This document shows positions 24,874 to 33,474 of a stretch of DNA of 64,000 bases, in pieces (within the stretch, counting starts at the first letter, position 1; each line of letters begins with the position of its first letter). Source of the DNA: Pseudomonadota bacterium. GTDB lineage: Bacteria > Pseudomonadota > Gammaproteobacteria > Steroidobacterales > Steroidobacteraceae. The notes beneath the pieces are model-generated. The model ran no database searches, was not told the origin of the DNA, and saw only the letters and a program-made list of their open reading frames with translations. Where the stretch lies: positions 1 through 64,000 of the forward strand of contig JAEWAF010000023.1 of the NCBI GenBank assembly GCA_023391815.1. The letters run 5' to 3'. Both the position numbers and the translations under genes were made by a program.

Positions 24874-25758
24874 TCAGGTCTTCGGCCGATACAACGTCGG
24901 TGGCGGCGGCGCCAAACGCGGCGAGCCGGACTTCACCCACACGTCGTAGCGCATGCGTAGCGTGCGCACCGGATTGGCGCTTTCGCTCCGCTTGATGTCG
25001 TTGTCCATCACGCTGATGTAAGCGAAATATTTGCCGTCATTGTGAGTGACGCCGGGCTCGTCGTTCTTATCGGCAATGGCGATGTAGGAAACATGCGCCG
25101 TCTTGTTGTCGCAGGGAACGAAGTCCATCGGGTTCGATCCGCAATTGCAACGATGATCTCCGCCGTTGGCATCCGCCGCTTCCATCGCCGCCATCACGCG
25201 ATCGGCGAGCGTCCCGGTGGCGCGGGTAAAAGCGAGTGCGGCCAGATACACGACCTGATCGCCGAGCAGCGTGTTGCCCTGAACCTGATAATAAATGTCA
25301 GGCCCCACCTGGCCGCCAAAGTACAACGACGAGCGCGAGTTACCCGAGCCGTTGAAGCCGGCGCGGTTGTTGCTCGCGGTGATGCCCTTGTCGTCGGGCA
25401 TGGACACGATCCCGAACTGTCGGCGCTCGATGTTGGGATCTTTCTTGAGCATTTCGATGATGTCGGCGGGCGGCGTGCCCTTCTTCAGTTCGCGGTACAC
25501 CAGCATCTGATTCTCGTGCGTGTTGTCCGCACCTGCCTGGCAAGCCGCCACACCCACGCCGGGTACGATCACCGCCTGCAGGTCCATCAAGTCACGCGCA
25601 GGGCTGGGCTCGCGCTTTGGAAATGCCTCTTGCCGAACGCACGTCGCCGAAGCGATCACCACCTGCCCACTGCGCGCATCCAGCGCGATCACGGACCACG
25701 TCGCCCACGCAGGCGTCGCGCCCGCGAACAGCATGATTGCCAATGCAAGGTATTTCAT
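24874..25758 (-). CDS. Exported DUF1028 protein (Ntn-hydrolase-like)
   Basis: A 294-residue protein with a signal peptide (KYLALAIMLFAGATPAWA). The mature part begins TWSVIALDARSGQVVIASATCV, the DUF1028 signature, and contains GVGVAACQAGAD and a Cys-rich loop HRCNCGSNPMD. DUF1028 proteins have an Ntn-hydrolase-like fold and no confirmed substrate. The mature N-terminal Thr after the signal cleavage would fit such a fold, which is an inference. It stands alone, converging on the AraC gene. Confidence 0.85.
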   Translation of the reverse strand: MKYLALAIMLFAGATPAWATWSVIALDARSGQVVIASATCVRQEAFPKREPSPARDLMDLQAVIVPGVGVAACQAGADNTHENQMLVYRELKKGTPPADIIEMLKKDPNIERRQFGIVSMPDDKGITASNNRAGFNGSGNSRSSLYFGGQVGPDIYYQVQGNTLLGDQVVYLAALAFTRATGTLADRVMAAMEAADANGGDHRCNCGSNPMDFVPCDNKTAHVSYIAIADKNDEPGVTHNDGKYFAYISVMDNDIKRSESANPVRTLRMRYDVWVKSGSPRLAPPPPTLYRPKT

Positions 25759-26065
25759 TGTCTAGCCATCCCCCTTTTGTCGGCCGAGGATAGCAACAAT
25801 CAAACGAAGAGATTTTGCGCAGCGAGGCTGTTATCCGCCGATCTTTCCCTCGGGGTCGGGCTGACGCAGATCGACGCGGGCATCCGATTCCAGAATCCAG
25901 AGGCCAGCGGCGCTGTCGGCCGCTTCGAGCGTTGCGCGAACCCGTAGATCATGGAAGCCAGAGGCCCGTGCCTTGTCCCAACGGGTTGCACGTGAAGAAA
26001 GGCTCGTATGCCCGGCTGATGGTTTCCGCAGACGTGCCCGATCCAGTGTCGGGCACAGACAGTGT
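25759..26065. other. 307-bp gap, no gene or recognisable element
   Basis: This stretch separates the DUF1028 start from the GH75-like stop. Short open frames run on both strands, but they have no ribosome-binding site, overlap each other and give low-complexity Arg/Pro-rich peptides. No hairpin, direct repeat or promoter pattern stood out. Confidence 0.5.
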
Positions 26066-26701
26066 TCACGCCCGCTGCAACTCGAATCCCGGCGCCGCCT
26101 GCCCGGGCCACAATTCATACATTGCATCCGGCGTCGACAGCCCTCCGCGCCGAGGGCTGGAGGGAATCTGCAGTGCTCGTGCGGCGGCGATACTCAGCTC
26201 GCCGATTTTGTTTGCAGGCCCACGGTCGGGGACGACGCACTCGACGCTTCGCCCCTGATAAGTGACCCGAGCTTTGCAACCGCGGACGATGCCAGCCGTT
26301 CGCTGGACGATGAGCGCGGGCACGACTACATAAGGAACCGTTTCTGAATCGACGTACGCCGAAGGATCGTCGGCGCGCTTGCCTGAATATCGATACCAGG
26401 TCATTGAAGCAATGACGCCGCCGGGGAACACCTTGGGTTGATTGTCGTCATCGAGGATGACGATATCTCGCGCCCCAGACTGGGCGCATATGACTTTACC
26501 GTCGACGAGTTTCATGCCGCCATTCGCCAGGGCCTCCGTGCCCGAGTCATCCACTCGATACGCGGCGGGAGCATTGTTCTGGCCATTGGCGCCATCGGCG
26601 TCGATATCCGCGTCCGCGAGGAAGCACACACGTCCCGCCTGGTCCTCGCGGATCACGCACTCATAGCCTTCGTTGACGATTCTGCCTAACACGCGATCCA
26701 T
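26066..26701 (-). CDS. GH75-like (chitosanase-type) protein without signal peptide
   Basis: A 211-residue protein. The strings FLADADIDADGANG, VDDSGTEALANGG, PYVVVPALIV and VVPDRGPANKIGELSIAAARAL follow the order seen in bacterial GH75 fungal-type chitosanase-like proteins, where an Asp and a Glu around the GP-KIGE region are catalytic. Here the Asp of VPDRGP and the Glu of KIGELS are present. No signal peptide is visible and the N-terminus (MDRVLGRIVNEGYECVIRED) is short. I recognise the family only moderately well; phage-type GH75 relatives also lack signals. Confidence 0.6.
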   Translation of the reverse strand: MDRVLGRIVNEGYECVIREDQAGRVCFLADADIDADGANGQNNAPAAYRVDDSGTEALANGGMKLVDGKVICAQSGARDIVILDDDNQPKVFPGGVIASMTWYRYSGKRADDPSAYVDSETVPYVVVPALIVQRTAGIVRGCKARVTYQGRSVECVVPDRGPANKIGELSIAAARALQIPSSPRRGGLSTPDAMYELWPGQAAPGFELQRA

Positions 26702-26986
26702 GAGACGCCCCCGTGTTGAGTTCAGTCGGACTCCTGCACAACGTGCCCATCAGCAAGTTCTGTACCCAGCACACATACGAGCATAGCAATCAATAGAAAC
26801 ATACAGCGCACCTTCCGGCGACGAAATCTCACTGTAAAAAATGGCGACGTTTACGCGACCGATCGAACAGAGTCAGATGTATTGCTGATTCGATTTCAAC
26901 TTTCTCATTGCCCCGTCGGATTCACACCTGATACGCTCCGAGCGTCCGAACACCTGGAACAAACGGCGGGTTGCATGGAGAAGCAA

Positions 26987-28159
26987 ATGGACAAGATGAA
27001 TGCGGGTGCCGGCCTGATCGCCTTCGCTGCGTTTCTACTTCCAAACATTGCTGGCGCCACCTTGTATGACGCTCCGGGCACGTATCTCATCGATACAACC
27101 ATCAATGACAATCTGATCACGGATCATGCGGATGCTCATCTGGTGGTAGGCACTGGCGGGGTGGTCCGAGGGTTGGATACGCCGAGCTCCCCGTATCCCG
27201 GCGCGGTGAGAACGCGACGAGGAAGCCTCGAAGTCACCGGTAACGGCCGCATCATCGCCGGGCAGAATCAAAGCGCGATCAGCATGACAGGCGGCGGATC
27301 GGTCGTGAGGCTCCGGGATCACGCGATGATCGTGGGCGACATCAGTTCGGCGCTCCCAGGGCTGGGCAGCGAGAAGACCGCGTTGGGTCGCTTGTATATT
27401 CAGGACCACGCCGTCGTGACGGGCAGCTTGATCTACGGCAGCTTCGTCCGCATTCAAGATCAAGCGCTCATCCTTGGCGACGTTCGCGGCTACGGCAACA
27501 CCAACGTCAATCTCGAAATGCGCGGCGGCACGGTCGTTGGCACGCTCCGGTTGGGAGGCCTGGACGATCATCGGGTCGCGATGAGCGACGGAGCGATTCT
27601 CGGCGGCTTCCGTGGCGGCCCCAGTTATGTGGAGATGAACATGACTGGCGGCTACATCGACAACGGGTTCCGCACCGTTGGAAACATTCACGCCGAATTC
27701 CGCGACGGTCGCATCGACGGAGGCATTGCGATCACCCCAAACTCCATCGGCAACAGTGCGCTTGGGATCTCCGGAGGATACTTCGACACCTACGATGGCG
27801 AATGGCTGCTGGCCTTCACCGACACGCATAGTTTCACAGGCATCACCGGGTTCTCCACGCTCGATATCTCCGGCGGCCAGTTCGGCTACAGCAACGCCGG
27901 CCTCGGCTTCTTCATCGATGAATGGGTCAATTTCAACATCTGGGGTCGGGATCTCAGCTATAGCAATGGCTGGCTCACCGGTTACTTGCAGGACGGCAGC
28001 TGGTTCAACAACGCGCTGACCTTCGGTGACAACTGGCACGGCACGTTCACGATCCACAACGTCCCGGAACCCGGCACGTTGGGCATGCTGGCCGCATGCA
28101 TGATCGGCATGGGACTCGCGGGCCGTCGCCGAAGAGCACTGCAAGCCCCGTCCACATAG
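26987..28159 (+). CDS. PEP-CTERM sorting-domain protein with beta-helix-like repeats
   Basis: A 390-residue exported protein. The signal peptide ends near NIAGA. The body is built of degenerate ~20-residue repeats with D-x-A-[ML]-I-x-GD-[IV] and MTGG turns (RLRDHAMIVGDI, RIQDQALILGDV, RMSDGAILGGF types), suggesting a right-handed beta-helix. The C-terminus is a textbook PEP-CTERM tail: VPEPGTLG, a hydrophobic helix and RRRR. This tail is cut by an exosortase and the protein goes to the surface or extracellular matrix. GGAG six bases before the ATG decides the start; an ATG four codons earlier is possible. Confidence 0.85.
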   Translation: MDKMNAGAGLIAFAAFLLPNIAGATLYDAPGTYLIDTTINDNLITDHADAHLVVGTGGVVRGLDTPSSPYPGAVRTRRGSLEVTGNGRIIAGQNQSAISMTGGGSVVRLRDHAMIVGDISSALPGLGSEKTALGRLYIQDHAVVTGSLIYGSFVRIQDQALILGDVRGYGNTNVNLEMRGGTVVGTLRLGGLDDHRVAMSDGAILGGFRGGPSYVEMNMTGGYIDNGFRTVGNIHAEFRDGRIDGGIAITPNSIGNSALGISGGYFDTYDGEWLLAFTDTHSFTGITGFSTLDISGGQFGYSNAGLGFFIDEWVNFNIWGRDLSYSNGWLTGYLQDGSWFNNALTFGDNWHGTFTIHNVPEPGTLGMLAACMIGMGLAGRRRRALQAPST

Positions 28160-28163
28160 GTCT

Positions 28164-28189
28164 GGAAACGTTTCCGAGGAAACGTTTCC
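28164..28189. promoter_or_regulatory. Two tandem perfect GGAAACGTTTCC palindromes
   Basis: GGAAACGTTTCC occurs at 28164-28175 and again at 28178-28189, separated by GA. Each is a perfect 12-bp palindrome with a central CG like LacI-family operators. Because they are identical and self-complementary, the transcript could also fold into a 12-bp stem with a two-base loop. They lie just after the PEP-CTERM stop and 136 bp before the lipase-like gene, so they could be an operator pair for the latter or a 3'-end structure of the former. No T-run follows. Confidence 0.55.
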
Positions 28190-28324
28190 AATCCGATGGC
28201 GATATAACGCTCGACGATTGAGAGGAAACCTGCGCCCTGCCCTCAGTGCGTCCCCGATCTACGTATTGGCAGTCGATGAGAGGTTCTGGCGAACTCATCG
28301 CTGATCGAACGGAGGGCAGACGCA

Positions 28325-29833
28325 ATGATCCATCGGATTCATCCGCTGCTCATCATCACGGTATGGTCGGCGAGTGTTGCGCACACGGGCAACAGTTTCT
28401 CGCAGGGCACCAACGTTCCGCCCGAGCGCGGCAAGCTCCTGGAAGATCCGCCGGCGCAGCTCGGGGTCTACTCTTCTTCCGATCTGATCGCCAAGGTGAC
28501 TGACGGAACAATCTCACGCTGGCTGCTTCGTCGCACATTTACCCCGCAGTGCTCCGTCACCGTGTATCAATTGCGATATGGAACGATTGGCGCCCAAGGT
28601 GAGCCAACCAGCGCCTCGGCTGCATTGATGATTCCTACCGGATCGGACGCAGCGTGCCAGAGCCCGCGACCGATCGCGTTGTACGCGCATGGAAAGAGGA
28701 ATCTCACATTCTTCAACATCGCGGATCTCTCGGGACAGACCAACTATGAAGGGCTGATCGTCGCGCTGGCATTGGCGGGCGATGGCTACATCGTGGTCGC
28801 GCCGAACTATGCCGGCTACGATACGTCCACGCTTGGCTATCATCCCTTCATGAATGCGGATCAGCAGTCCAGCGACATGATGGACGCGCTGTCCGCAGCT
28901 CGGGCCGCGTTGGCCGCGATGAATGTCACCGACAATCAGAAGCTGTTTGTAACTGGCTACTCCGAAGGCGGCTACGTCGCGATGGCCACTCATCGCGGCC
29001 TGCAGGCCGCAGGCATTGCCGTCACCGCTTCCGCGCCGATGTCGGGGCCATACGCGCTCTCGGCTTTTGGCGATGCCATATTCATGGGGCAGGTCGGCCG
29101 GGGCGCGGTGGAGGAGTTCCTGATGCTGGCTTCGAGTTATCAGCACGCCTATGGAAACATCGACTCGAGCACGAGCGAAGTATTCGAAGCGAAGTACGCA
29201 TCCGCTACCACACTGCTGCCCGGAGCGATCGGCGCGGGCACGCTGGTGGCGGAAGGCAAAATTCCCGAAAGTGCGATCTTCTCCAGCACACCCCCGCTTC
29301 CCGAGCTCGCGGCGATGACGCCGGCCACCGCACCTTCGAAGCTCGCTTCGGTGTTCGCACAGGGGTTCGGGACGGATAACCTGATCACGAACGCGTATCG
29401 GCTGAGCTATCTACAGGATGCGTTCTCGGCTCCGGACGGCGGGTTCCCGAACACTACGACAGGCTTGCCGCCCGACAGTCCGGCGAACACGTTGCGACAG
29501 GCGTTGAAGAAAAATGACCTGAGAAACTGGGCGCCGACCTCTCCGATGCTTCTCTGCGCCGGCGACGAGGATCCGGTGGTGTTTTATCTCAACACCCAGT
29601 TGATGGAAGGATATTGGACCGTGACTGCGCCAGACAGCCCGGTCACCGTCCTGGACGTGGACGCGCCGCCGTCCCACGACGGTCCCTACAAGCATCTCAG
29701 GCGAAATTTCGCCGAGACCAAGTCGCTGCTGAAATTGATCGAAGGCCGATCGGCCGTCGTGGAGGACTACCACGACGTGCTCGTGCCGGCGTTCTGCCTG
29801 CAGGCGGCGAAATCATTTTTCGATGGCTTTTGA
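28325..29833 (+). CDS. Secreted alpha/beta hydrolase, lipase/esterase-like
   Basis: A 502-residue protein with a signal-like N-terminus (HPLLIITVWSASVAHTG). The fold shows an oxyanion region PIALYAHGKRNL, the nucleophile elbow GYSEGG, an Asp candidate in CAGDEDPVVF and a His candidate in PPSHDGPYKH. Its length and the ~130-residue lid-like insertion resemble the secretory lipase group. The substrate is unknown. It stands alone downstream of the tandem palindromes and converges on the next gene. Confidence 0.82.
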   Translation: MIHRIHPLLIITVWSASVAHTGNSFSQGTNVPPERGKLLEDPPAQLGVYSSSDLIAKVTDGTISRWLLRRTFTPQCSVTVYQLRYGTIGAQGEPTSASAALMIPTGSDAACQSPRPIALYAHGKRNLTFFNIADLSGQTNYEGLIVALALAGDGYIVVAPNYAGYDTSTLGYHPFMNADQQSSDMMDALSAARAALAAMNVTDNQKLFVTGYSEGGYVAMATHRGLQAAGIAVTASAPMSGPYALSAFGDAIFMGQVGRGAVEEFLMLASSYQHAYGNIDSSTSEVFEAKYASATTLLPGAIGAGTLVAEGKIPESAIFSSTPPLPELAAMTPATAPSKLASVFAQGFGTDNLITNAYRLSYLQDAFSAPDGGFPNTTTGLPPDSPANTLRQALKKNDLRNWAPTSPMLLCAGDEDPVVFYLNTQLMEGYWTVTAPDSPVTVLDVDAPPSHDGPYKHLRRNFAETKSLLKLIEGRSAVVEDYHDVLVPAFCLQAAKSFFDGF

Positions 29834-29845
29834 GGCAGGTCGCGC

Positions 29846-30850
29846 TCAGCCACTCGACAGCAAGCGGCCGAGCACCGGCTGCCCGCCCCATCGCGTCGCC
29901 TCCGGCGTCGGCCCGATCGGCTCGAATTTCAAACCGCGCAGGTCGATGAGCTTCTTGGGCTGAGCGGGTCCGCTTCGTTTGTGAGTTCGTGCGCGGAACA
30001 GGCAACCCTCCCTGGCGAACAACAGATCGCCCGCAGGGGACCAATCGGCCCAGTCGGCACGACCGAGATCGAGCACGACATTGTCCCGATCGTCGAGGAC
30101 TCGATACTCGACGACGTACCAGGGGCCGTCGATCTCCTTCACCCCGAGGAGTTGCATTTCGAGCCTCCACGCGCCCGATGATTTCACACGCACCGGTCGC
30201 TCCACATACTCGATCCAGAGTCGCGATCCGCGCTTGTTCTCACGAGCCTTTCCTTGGCTTTTCAGCTCCCAGCCATCGCGCTCGAGCCGACGTGACCAGA
30301 CTGGCTCGTCCTCACCGTGGCCCGCGTGCTCACCGAATGGGCTGACCGCGATCGTTGGCGGAACCTCAAATCCGTCGGCCAATTTTTGCTGGCGCGCGCC
30401 GTGGTTCAGCAGAATAGTCCGCTCGTTCTCGAACACTCCGCCGCCGCCCCACGCATCGCCTTTCGGCCACAACAACAAAGCGGTCAGGAACGGCGGCCGG
30501 CTCACCGCCGTCCAGGTGCGCATTGGATTGCGGTACGCACCGACGAAGTAGATCAACTTCTGCCCGGATGGCGAGAGATCGCAGCGGTGCTCGTAAATCC
30601 TGCCTCGCAACCACTGGCCCAGGCGGAATTCGTCTCGATCGGTGTCCCAGGAGATCACGGCGACCGATTTCGACGGCCCACGCCGAAAGACGACGGCCAT
30701 GGAAGACTTTCGCGCGAGTAGCACGCCAATGCGTGTCGCGGCGGTGGGTCTGGACGGCAGATCCTTGGCGAAGGTCGATGACAAGTCGGTGAGTATCCGA
30801 TTGCGCACGTCAGTGGGATCAAGGATAAAGGGCGCTTCGATATACTTCAT
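29846..30850 (-). CDS. Hypothetical protein, possibly beta-propeller
   Basis: A 334-residue soluble protein I do not recognise. It contains propeller-like strands (DLSPSGQKLIYFVGAY near residue 93, DWSPAGDLLFAREGCLFRA near residue 290) and many Trp/Arg pairs, but no catalytic motif and no signal. The start at MKYIEAPF lies only 19 bp from the divergent TonB-C gene, so either the promoters overlap or the real start is further in, for example at the Met of MAVVFRRGPSK (residue ~51). Confidence 0.6.
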   Translation of the reverse strand: MKYIEAPFILDPTDVRNRILTDLSSTFAKDLPSRPTAATRIGVLLARKSSMAVVFRRGPSKSVAVISWDTDRDEFRLGQWLRGRIYEHRCDLSPSGQKLIYFVGAYRNPMRTWTAVSRPPFLTALLLWPKGDAWGGGGVFENERTILLNHGARQQKLADGFEVPPTIAVSPFGEHAGHGEDEPVWSRRLERDGWELKSQGKARENKRGSRLWIEYVERPVRVKSSGAWRLEMQLLGVKEIDGPWYVVEYRVLDDRDNVVLDLGRADWADWSPAGDLLFAREGCLFRARTHKRSGPAQPKKLIDLRGLKFEPIGPTPEATRWGGQPVLGRLLSSG

Positions 30851-30869
30851 CTATCTTCTTGAACTTCAG

Positions 30870-31451
30870 ATGCCGGCGACCGAATCGCAGCTAGACACTC
30901 CATCCACTAGCCGGCTGGTGATTCGCGTCAAGCTGATTCCCCAAGAGGAGCTTCCGGCCCCGGCGCGCCCGCGCTCGAGCAAAGGGCCGCTGCTGCTGAT
31001 TGTTGGGGTGATCGCCGCGCTGGTCGGCTGGTTCGCGCTCAGCAACTTCAGATCCGATCCGAGCCCTCCGCCCACTGCGAAGAGTGAGCCAGTGCCGAAG
31101 CCCACTGTCGCTGAACCGGCCAAGCCGACGCACGTCGAGGCTGAAGTGCCGCAACAGCAGGACCCTCCGCTCTCGCCCGTGCATCAAGAACTTCCCGATG
31201 TCCCGCGGAGTGCTCTAAACACGATCACCGGCACCGTCAGAGTGTCCGTCCGCGTGAGCATCGATAAGCAAGGCGGGGTTATCGCTGCTACATCGGACGA
31301 TCGCGGACCGAGTCGTTACTTCGAGCGGCTCGCGCTCGATGCTTCGAAGCAGTGGACGTTTACGCCGACCCGGGCGGAACAAAAGCGAACGATGCTGGTG
31401 AAGTTCAACTTCACGCGGGACGGCGCGACGGCTCAGGCCATCGAGCCCTGA
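30870..31451 (+). CDS. TonB C-terminal domain protein
   Basis: A 193-residue protein with TonB-like layout: a short cytoplasmic N-terminus, one membrane helix (residues ~41-58, LLLIVGVIAALVGWFAL), a Pro/Lys-rich periplasmic stretch (residues ~62-105) and a C-terminal TonB-type domain (VSVRVSIDKQGGVIAA, then ALDASKQWTFTPTRAEQK). It lacks ExbB/ExbD partners nearby, so it may be an accessory TonB or an energy-independent relative. Its last 41 bp overlap the converging TrmO gene. Confidence 0.8.
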   Translation: MPATESQLDTPSTSRLVIRVKLIPQEELPAPARPRSSKGPLLLIVGVIAALVGWFALSNFRSDPSPPPTAKSEPVPKPTVAEPAKPTHVEAEVPQQQDPPLSPVHQELPDVPRSALNTITGTVRVSVRVSIDKQGGVIAATSDDRGPSRYFERLALDASKQWTFTPTRAEQKRTMLVKFNFTRDGATAQAIEP

Positions 31452-32247
31452 ACTCACGATGTGCTCGCAACAACTCATCGTCACTTTCGCTCGCAAGCTG
31501 GGATTCTCGGAATCCTGAAGCAATCGCGATGACGCTCACCTCGCGCCCTTCGACGCTGAACCGAACGCGCCACTCTTTGACCGCGAGCTGCATTCCATCC
31601 TCGAGTCGGCGAATGCGCCGATAAGGATGCGGCTCCGGGCCCAGCGCGAGCGTGGAGCGAATCCGTTCCTCGATCGTGAGGCCGGTTCGCGTCTCGATCC
31701 AGTTTGCTTGTTCGGCGGCCAGGGCCGTGAACGTCACGGCATAGGCACTCACCGGGTCCGCGGGCTGGGAACCTTCAGCGTCGTCGAGCCAACCATTGCC
31801 TGCCTCCGGATGCGAGTCCGTGTAAGCGACGTAGGGCTTGAGATCGAGCACCGGCGTGCCATCGAGCATGTCGGCGTCGAGCACGTGAATGTTCAAGCCC
31901 TCCACCTTCTCCAATCGAACCACGGACAGCCCGATCGGGTTGGGCCGGTGCGGCGAGCGCGTGGAGAACACACCTTTGCGCCCGGACGTACTCCGAGGCG
32001 GCAACACCTTAGGACGCCAGCCCGGATTGTGATGAAACCAGAAGACCACCCAAATCAATTTCCACCGCGCCAGATCCTCGAGCGCGTGCTCGAAATTTCG
32101 GCCGGGAAACAGCTCGATGCGAGCCGGCGCACCCTGCGCGGCTCGCGGCTGGCGCGCGGCTTCGACCTTGGTGACGAGTGAAGTGCGGACGATTCCGATG
32201 GGCTCGAGAACGAGGCGCGGCGGATCGCTATCTTGAACAGACGACAT
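31411..32247 (-). CDS. trmO: tRNA (N6-threonylcarbamoyladenosine37-N6)-methyltransferase TrmO
   Basis: A 278-residue TrmO/YaeB-family protein. The family pattern is clear: LEPIGIVRTSL at the start, WVVFWFHHNP, KGVFSTRSPHRPNPIGLSVVRL and GTPVLDLKPYVAYTDSHPEA, followed by the smaller C-terminal domain with DPRP-like DGMQLAVKEWRV. It methylates t6A37 of tRNA-Thr using S-adenosylmethionine. The 3' end overlaps the TonB-C gene on the other strand, and the SDR gene follows with a divergent or separate promoter. Confidence 0.93.
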   Translation of the reverse strand: MSSVQDSDPPRLVLEPIGIVRTSLVTKVEAARQPRAAQGAPARIELFPGRNFEHALEDLARWKLIWVVFWFHHNPGWRPKVLPPRSTSGRKGVFSTRSPHRPNPIGLSVVRLEKVEGLNIHVLDADMLDGTPVLDLKPYVAYTDSHPEAGNGWLDDAEGSQPADPVSAYAVTFTALAAEQANWIETRTGLTIEERIRSTLALGPEPHPYRRIRRLEDGMQLAVKEWRVRFSVEGREVSVIAIASGFRESQLASESDDELLRAHREFRARWPEPSRRPA

Positions 32248-32284
32248 GAGCCGCAGGATACGACATCGCCGTCACTTCGAACGC

Positions 32285-33022
32285 TCAGATGGAATTCAAG
32301 TACCCACCATCGACGGCGATGGCCTGACCGGTGATGTACGACGCGCGCTCCGAGGCGAGAAATGCCGCGAGGGCGGCGAACTCCTCCGGCCGCCCGATGC
32401 GGCCCGCGGGAATCTTCGGCCCCATGGTCGCATCATCCACGCCCAGTTCCGTCAGTCGCTCGGTCGCAGTGTAACCAGGCAGCAGCGCGTTCATCGTGAT
32501 CCCGTCTTTCGCGACATCGCGGCTGACCGAATTGATCAACCCGAGCAGACCGGCTCGCAGGCTGTTGGAAATCACCAGGCCCGGTTGTGGCTCACGCGCG
32601 GAAATCGATGTGATCGCGAGGATGCGCCCCCACTTGCGCTGACGCATGTGAGGCAACACGGCGAGCACGCTTTCGACGGTGCTCATCCATAAATTGTCGA
32701 AGCCTTTTTGCCAGTCGCTCGCGGTCATTCGTTCGAATGAGCCCGCGGGCGGACCGCCTGTGTTGGTCACCAGAATGTCCACAGGTCCACCCAGCGCCTT
32801 CGCGGCTTGGGCGACCAACGCTTCGGAGTTGCCGGGCGTCGATACATCGCCCGCAATGCCGATCGCGCCGATCTCGGCGGCGGTCGCCATGATGCGAGCG
32901 GGATCGCGAGAAACAATCGCGACGTGCACGCCTTCCGCGATCAGTTCGCGCGCAACCGCTTTGCCCAGACCTTTGGATGCGCCGAACACGAGCGCGCGAC
33001 GCCCGGATAGTTTCAGATCCAT
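32285..33022 (-). CDS. SDR-family protein with altered catalytic motif
   Basis: A 245-residue short-chain dehydrogenase fold. Cofactor binding is intact (GASKGLGKAVA, DVSTPGNSE, NTGGPPAG) and Ser in ITSIS is present. Where classical SDRs have YxxxK, this one reads SNSLR, so Tyr becomes Ser and Lys becomes Arg by hand alignment to FabG. A subset of SDRs with NTGGPPAGSF and SNSLRAG share this and may use another mechanism. The start at MDLKLSGRRAL lies inside a longer frame. It overlaps nothing and sits 16 bp after the DUF1330 gene. Confidence 0.85.
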   Translation of the reverse strand: MDLKLSGRRALVFGASKGLGKAVARELIAEGVHVAIVSRDPARIMATAAEIGAIGIAGDVSTPGNSEALVAQAAKALGGPVDILVTNTGGPPAGSFERMTASDWQKGFDNLWMSTVESVLAVLPHMRQRKWGRILAITSISAREPQPGLVISNSLRAGLLGLINSVSRDVAKDGITMNALLPGYTATERLTELGVDDATMGPKIPAGRIGRPEEFAALAAFLASERASYITGQAIAVDGGYLNSI

Positions 33023-33038
33023 GATCGAAGACCTTTGC

Positions 33039-33359
33039 TCAGACTCGCGGGTCGGGCGCAACCTGGTCGGGCCGACCTTCCTGAAGAATCATTCGACCGT
33101 TCGTGGTCGCCGCGCGCCGGAACTCGGACAGACGTTGATACTCTGGATCGTTGTACCAGGCTTCCGCCGAGGCGCGGTCTGGAAACTCCAGGATCACCAT
33201 GCGCTCGCCGAAGGTCTCGCCTTCGGACGTGGTCACCTGGTCGCCGCGGGTCAGAAAACGGCCACCGTACTTTCTCAACGTCTGCGGCGTGTGATCGGAG
33301 TACTTTCGAAAGGTCACCGGATCGTGAACCTTCATCGTGCAGATCATGTAAGCGGCCAT
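33039..33359 (-). CDS. DUF1330-family protein
   Basis: A 106-residue protein of the DUF1330 group: AAYMICTMKVHDPVTFRKYSD at the start, then GGRFLTRGDQ, ILEFPDRASAEAWYNDPEYQRL, all family hallmarks. These are small dimeric ferredoxin-like-fold proteins with no fixed reaction. It is the first gene of a two-gene unit with the SDR (16-bp gap). It is divergent from the hydratase gene. Confidence 0.9.
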   Translation of the reverse strand: MAAYMICTMKVHDPVTFRKYSDHTPQTLRKYGGRFLTRGDQVTTSEGETFGERMVILEFPDRASAEAWYNDPEYQRLSEFRRAATTNGRMILQEGRPDQVAPDPRV

Positions 33360-33474
33360 CTCGCGTCTCCTCGATTGGCCGATGCAGTGTACTGCGCGGC
33401 AAGCAGAAATTTTTCCTAAATGGCCTGTGCTACAGTTTCCGGCACGCTGTCAACGCCCGGTGTCGAGGTTGCAA

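Noticed and set aside
26842..26857. Sigma-54 promoter for the PEP-CTERM gene
   Set aside because: GG-N10-GC spacing is present, but the -12 element reads ACGCG, not TTGCW, so the match is too weak to annotate.
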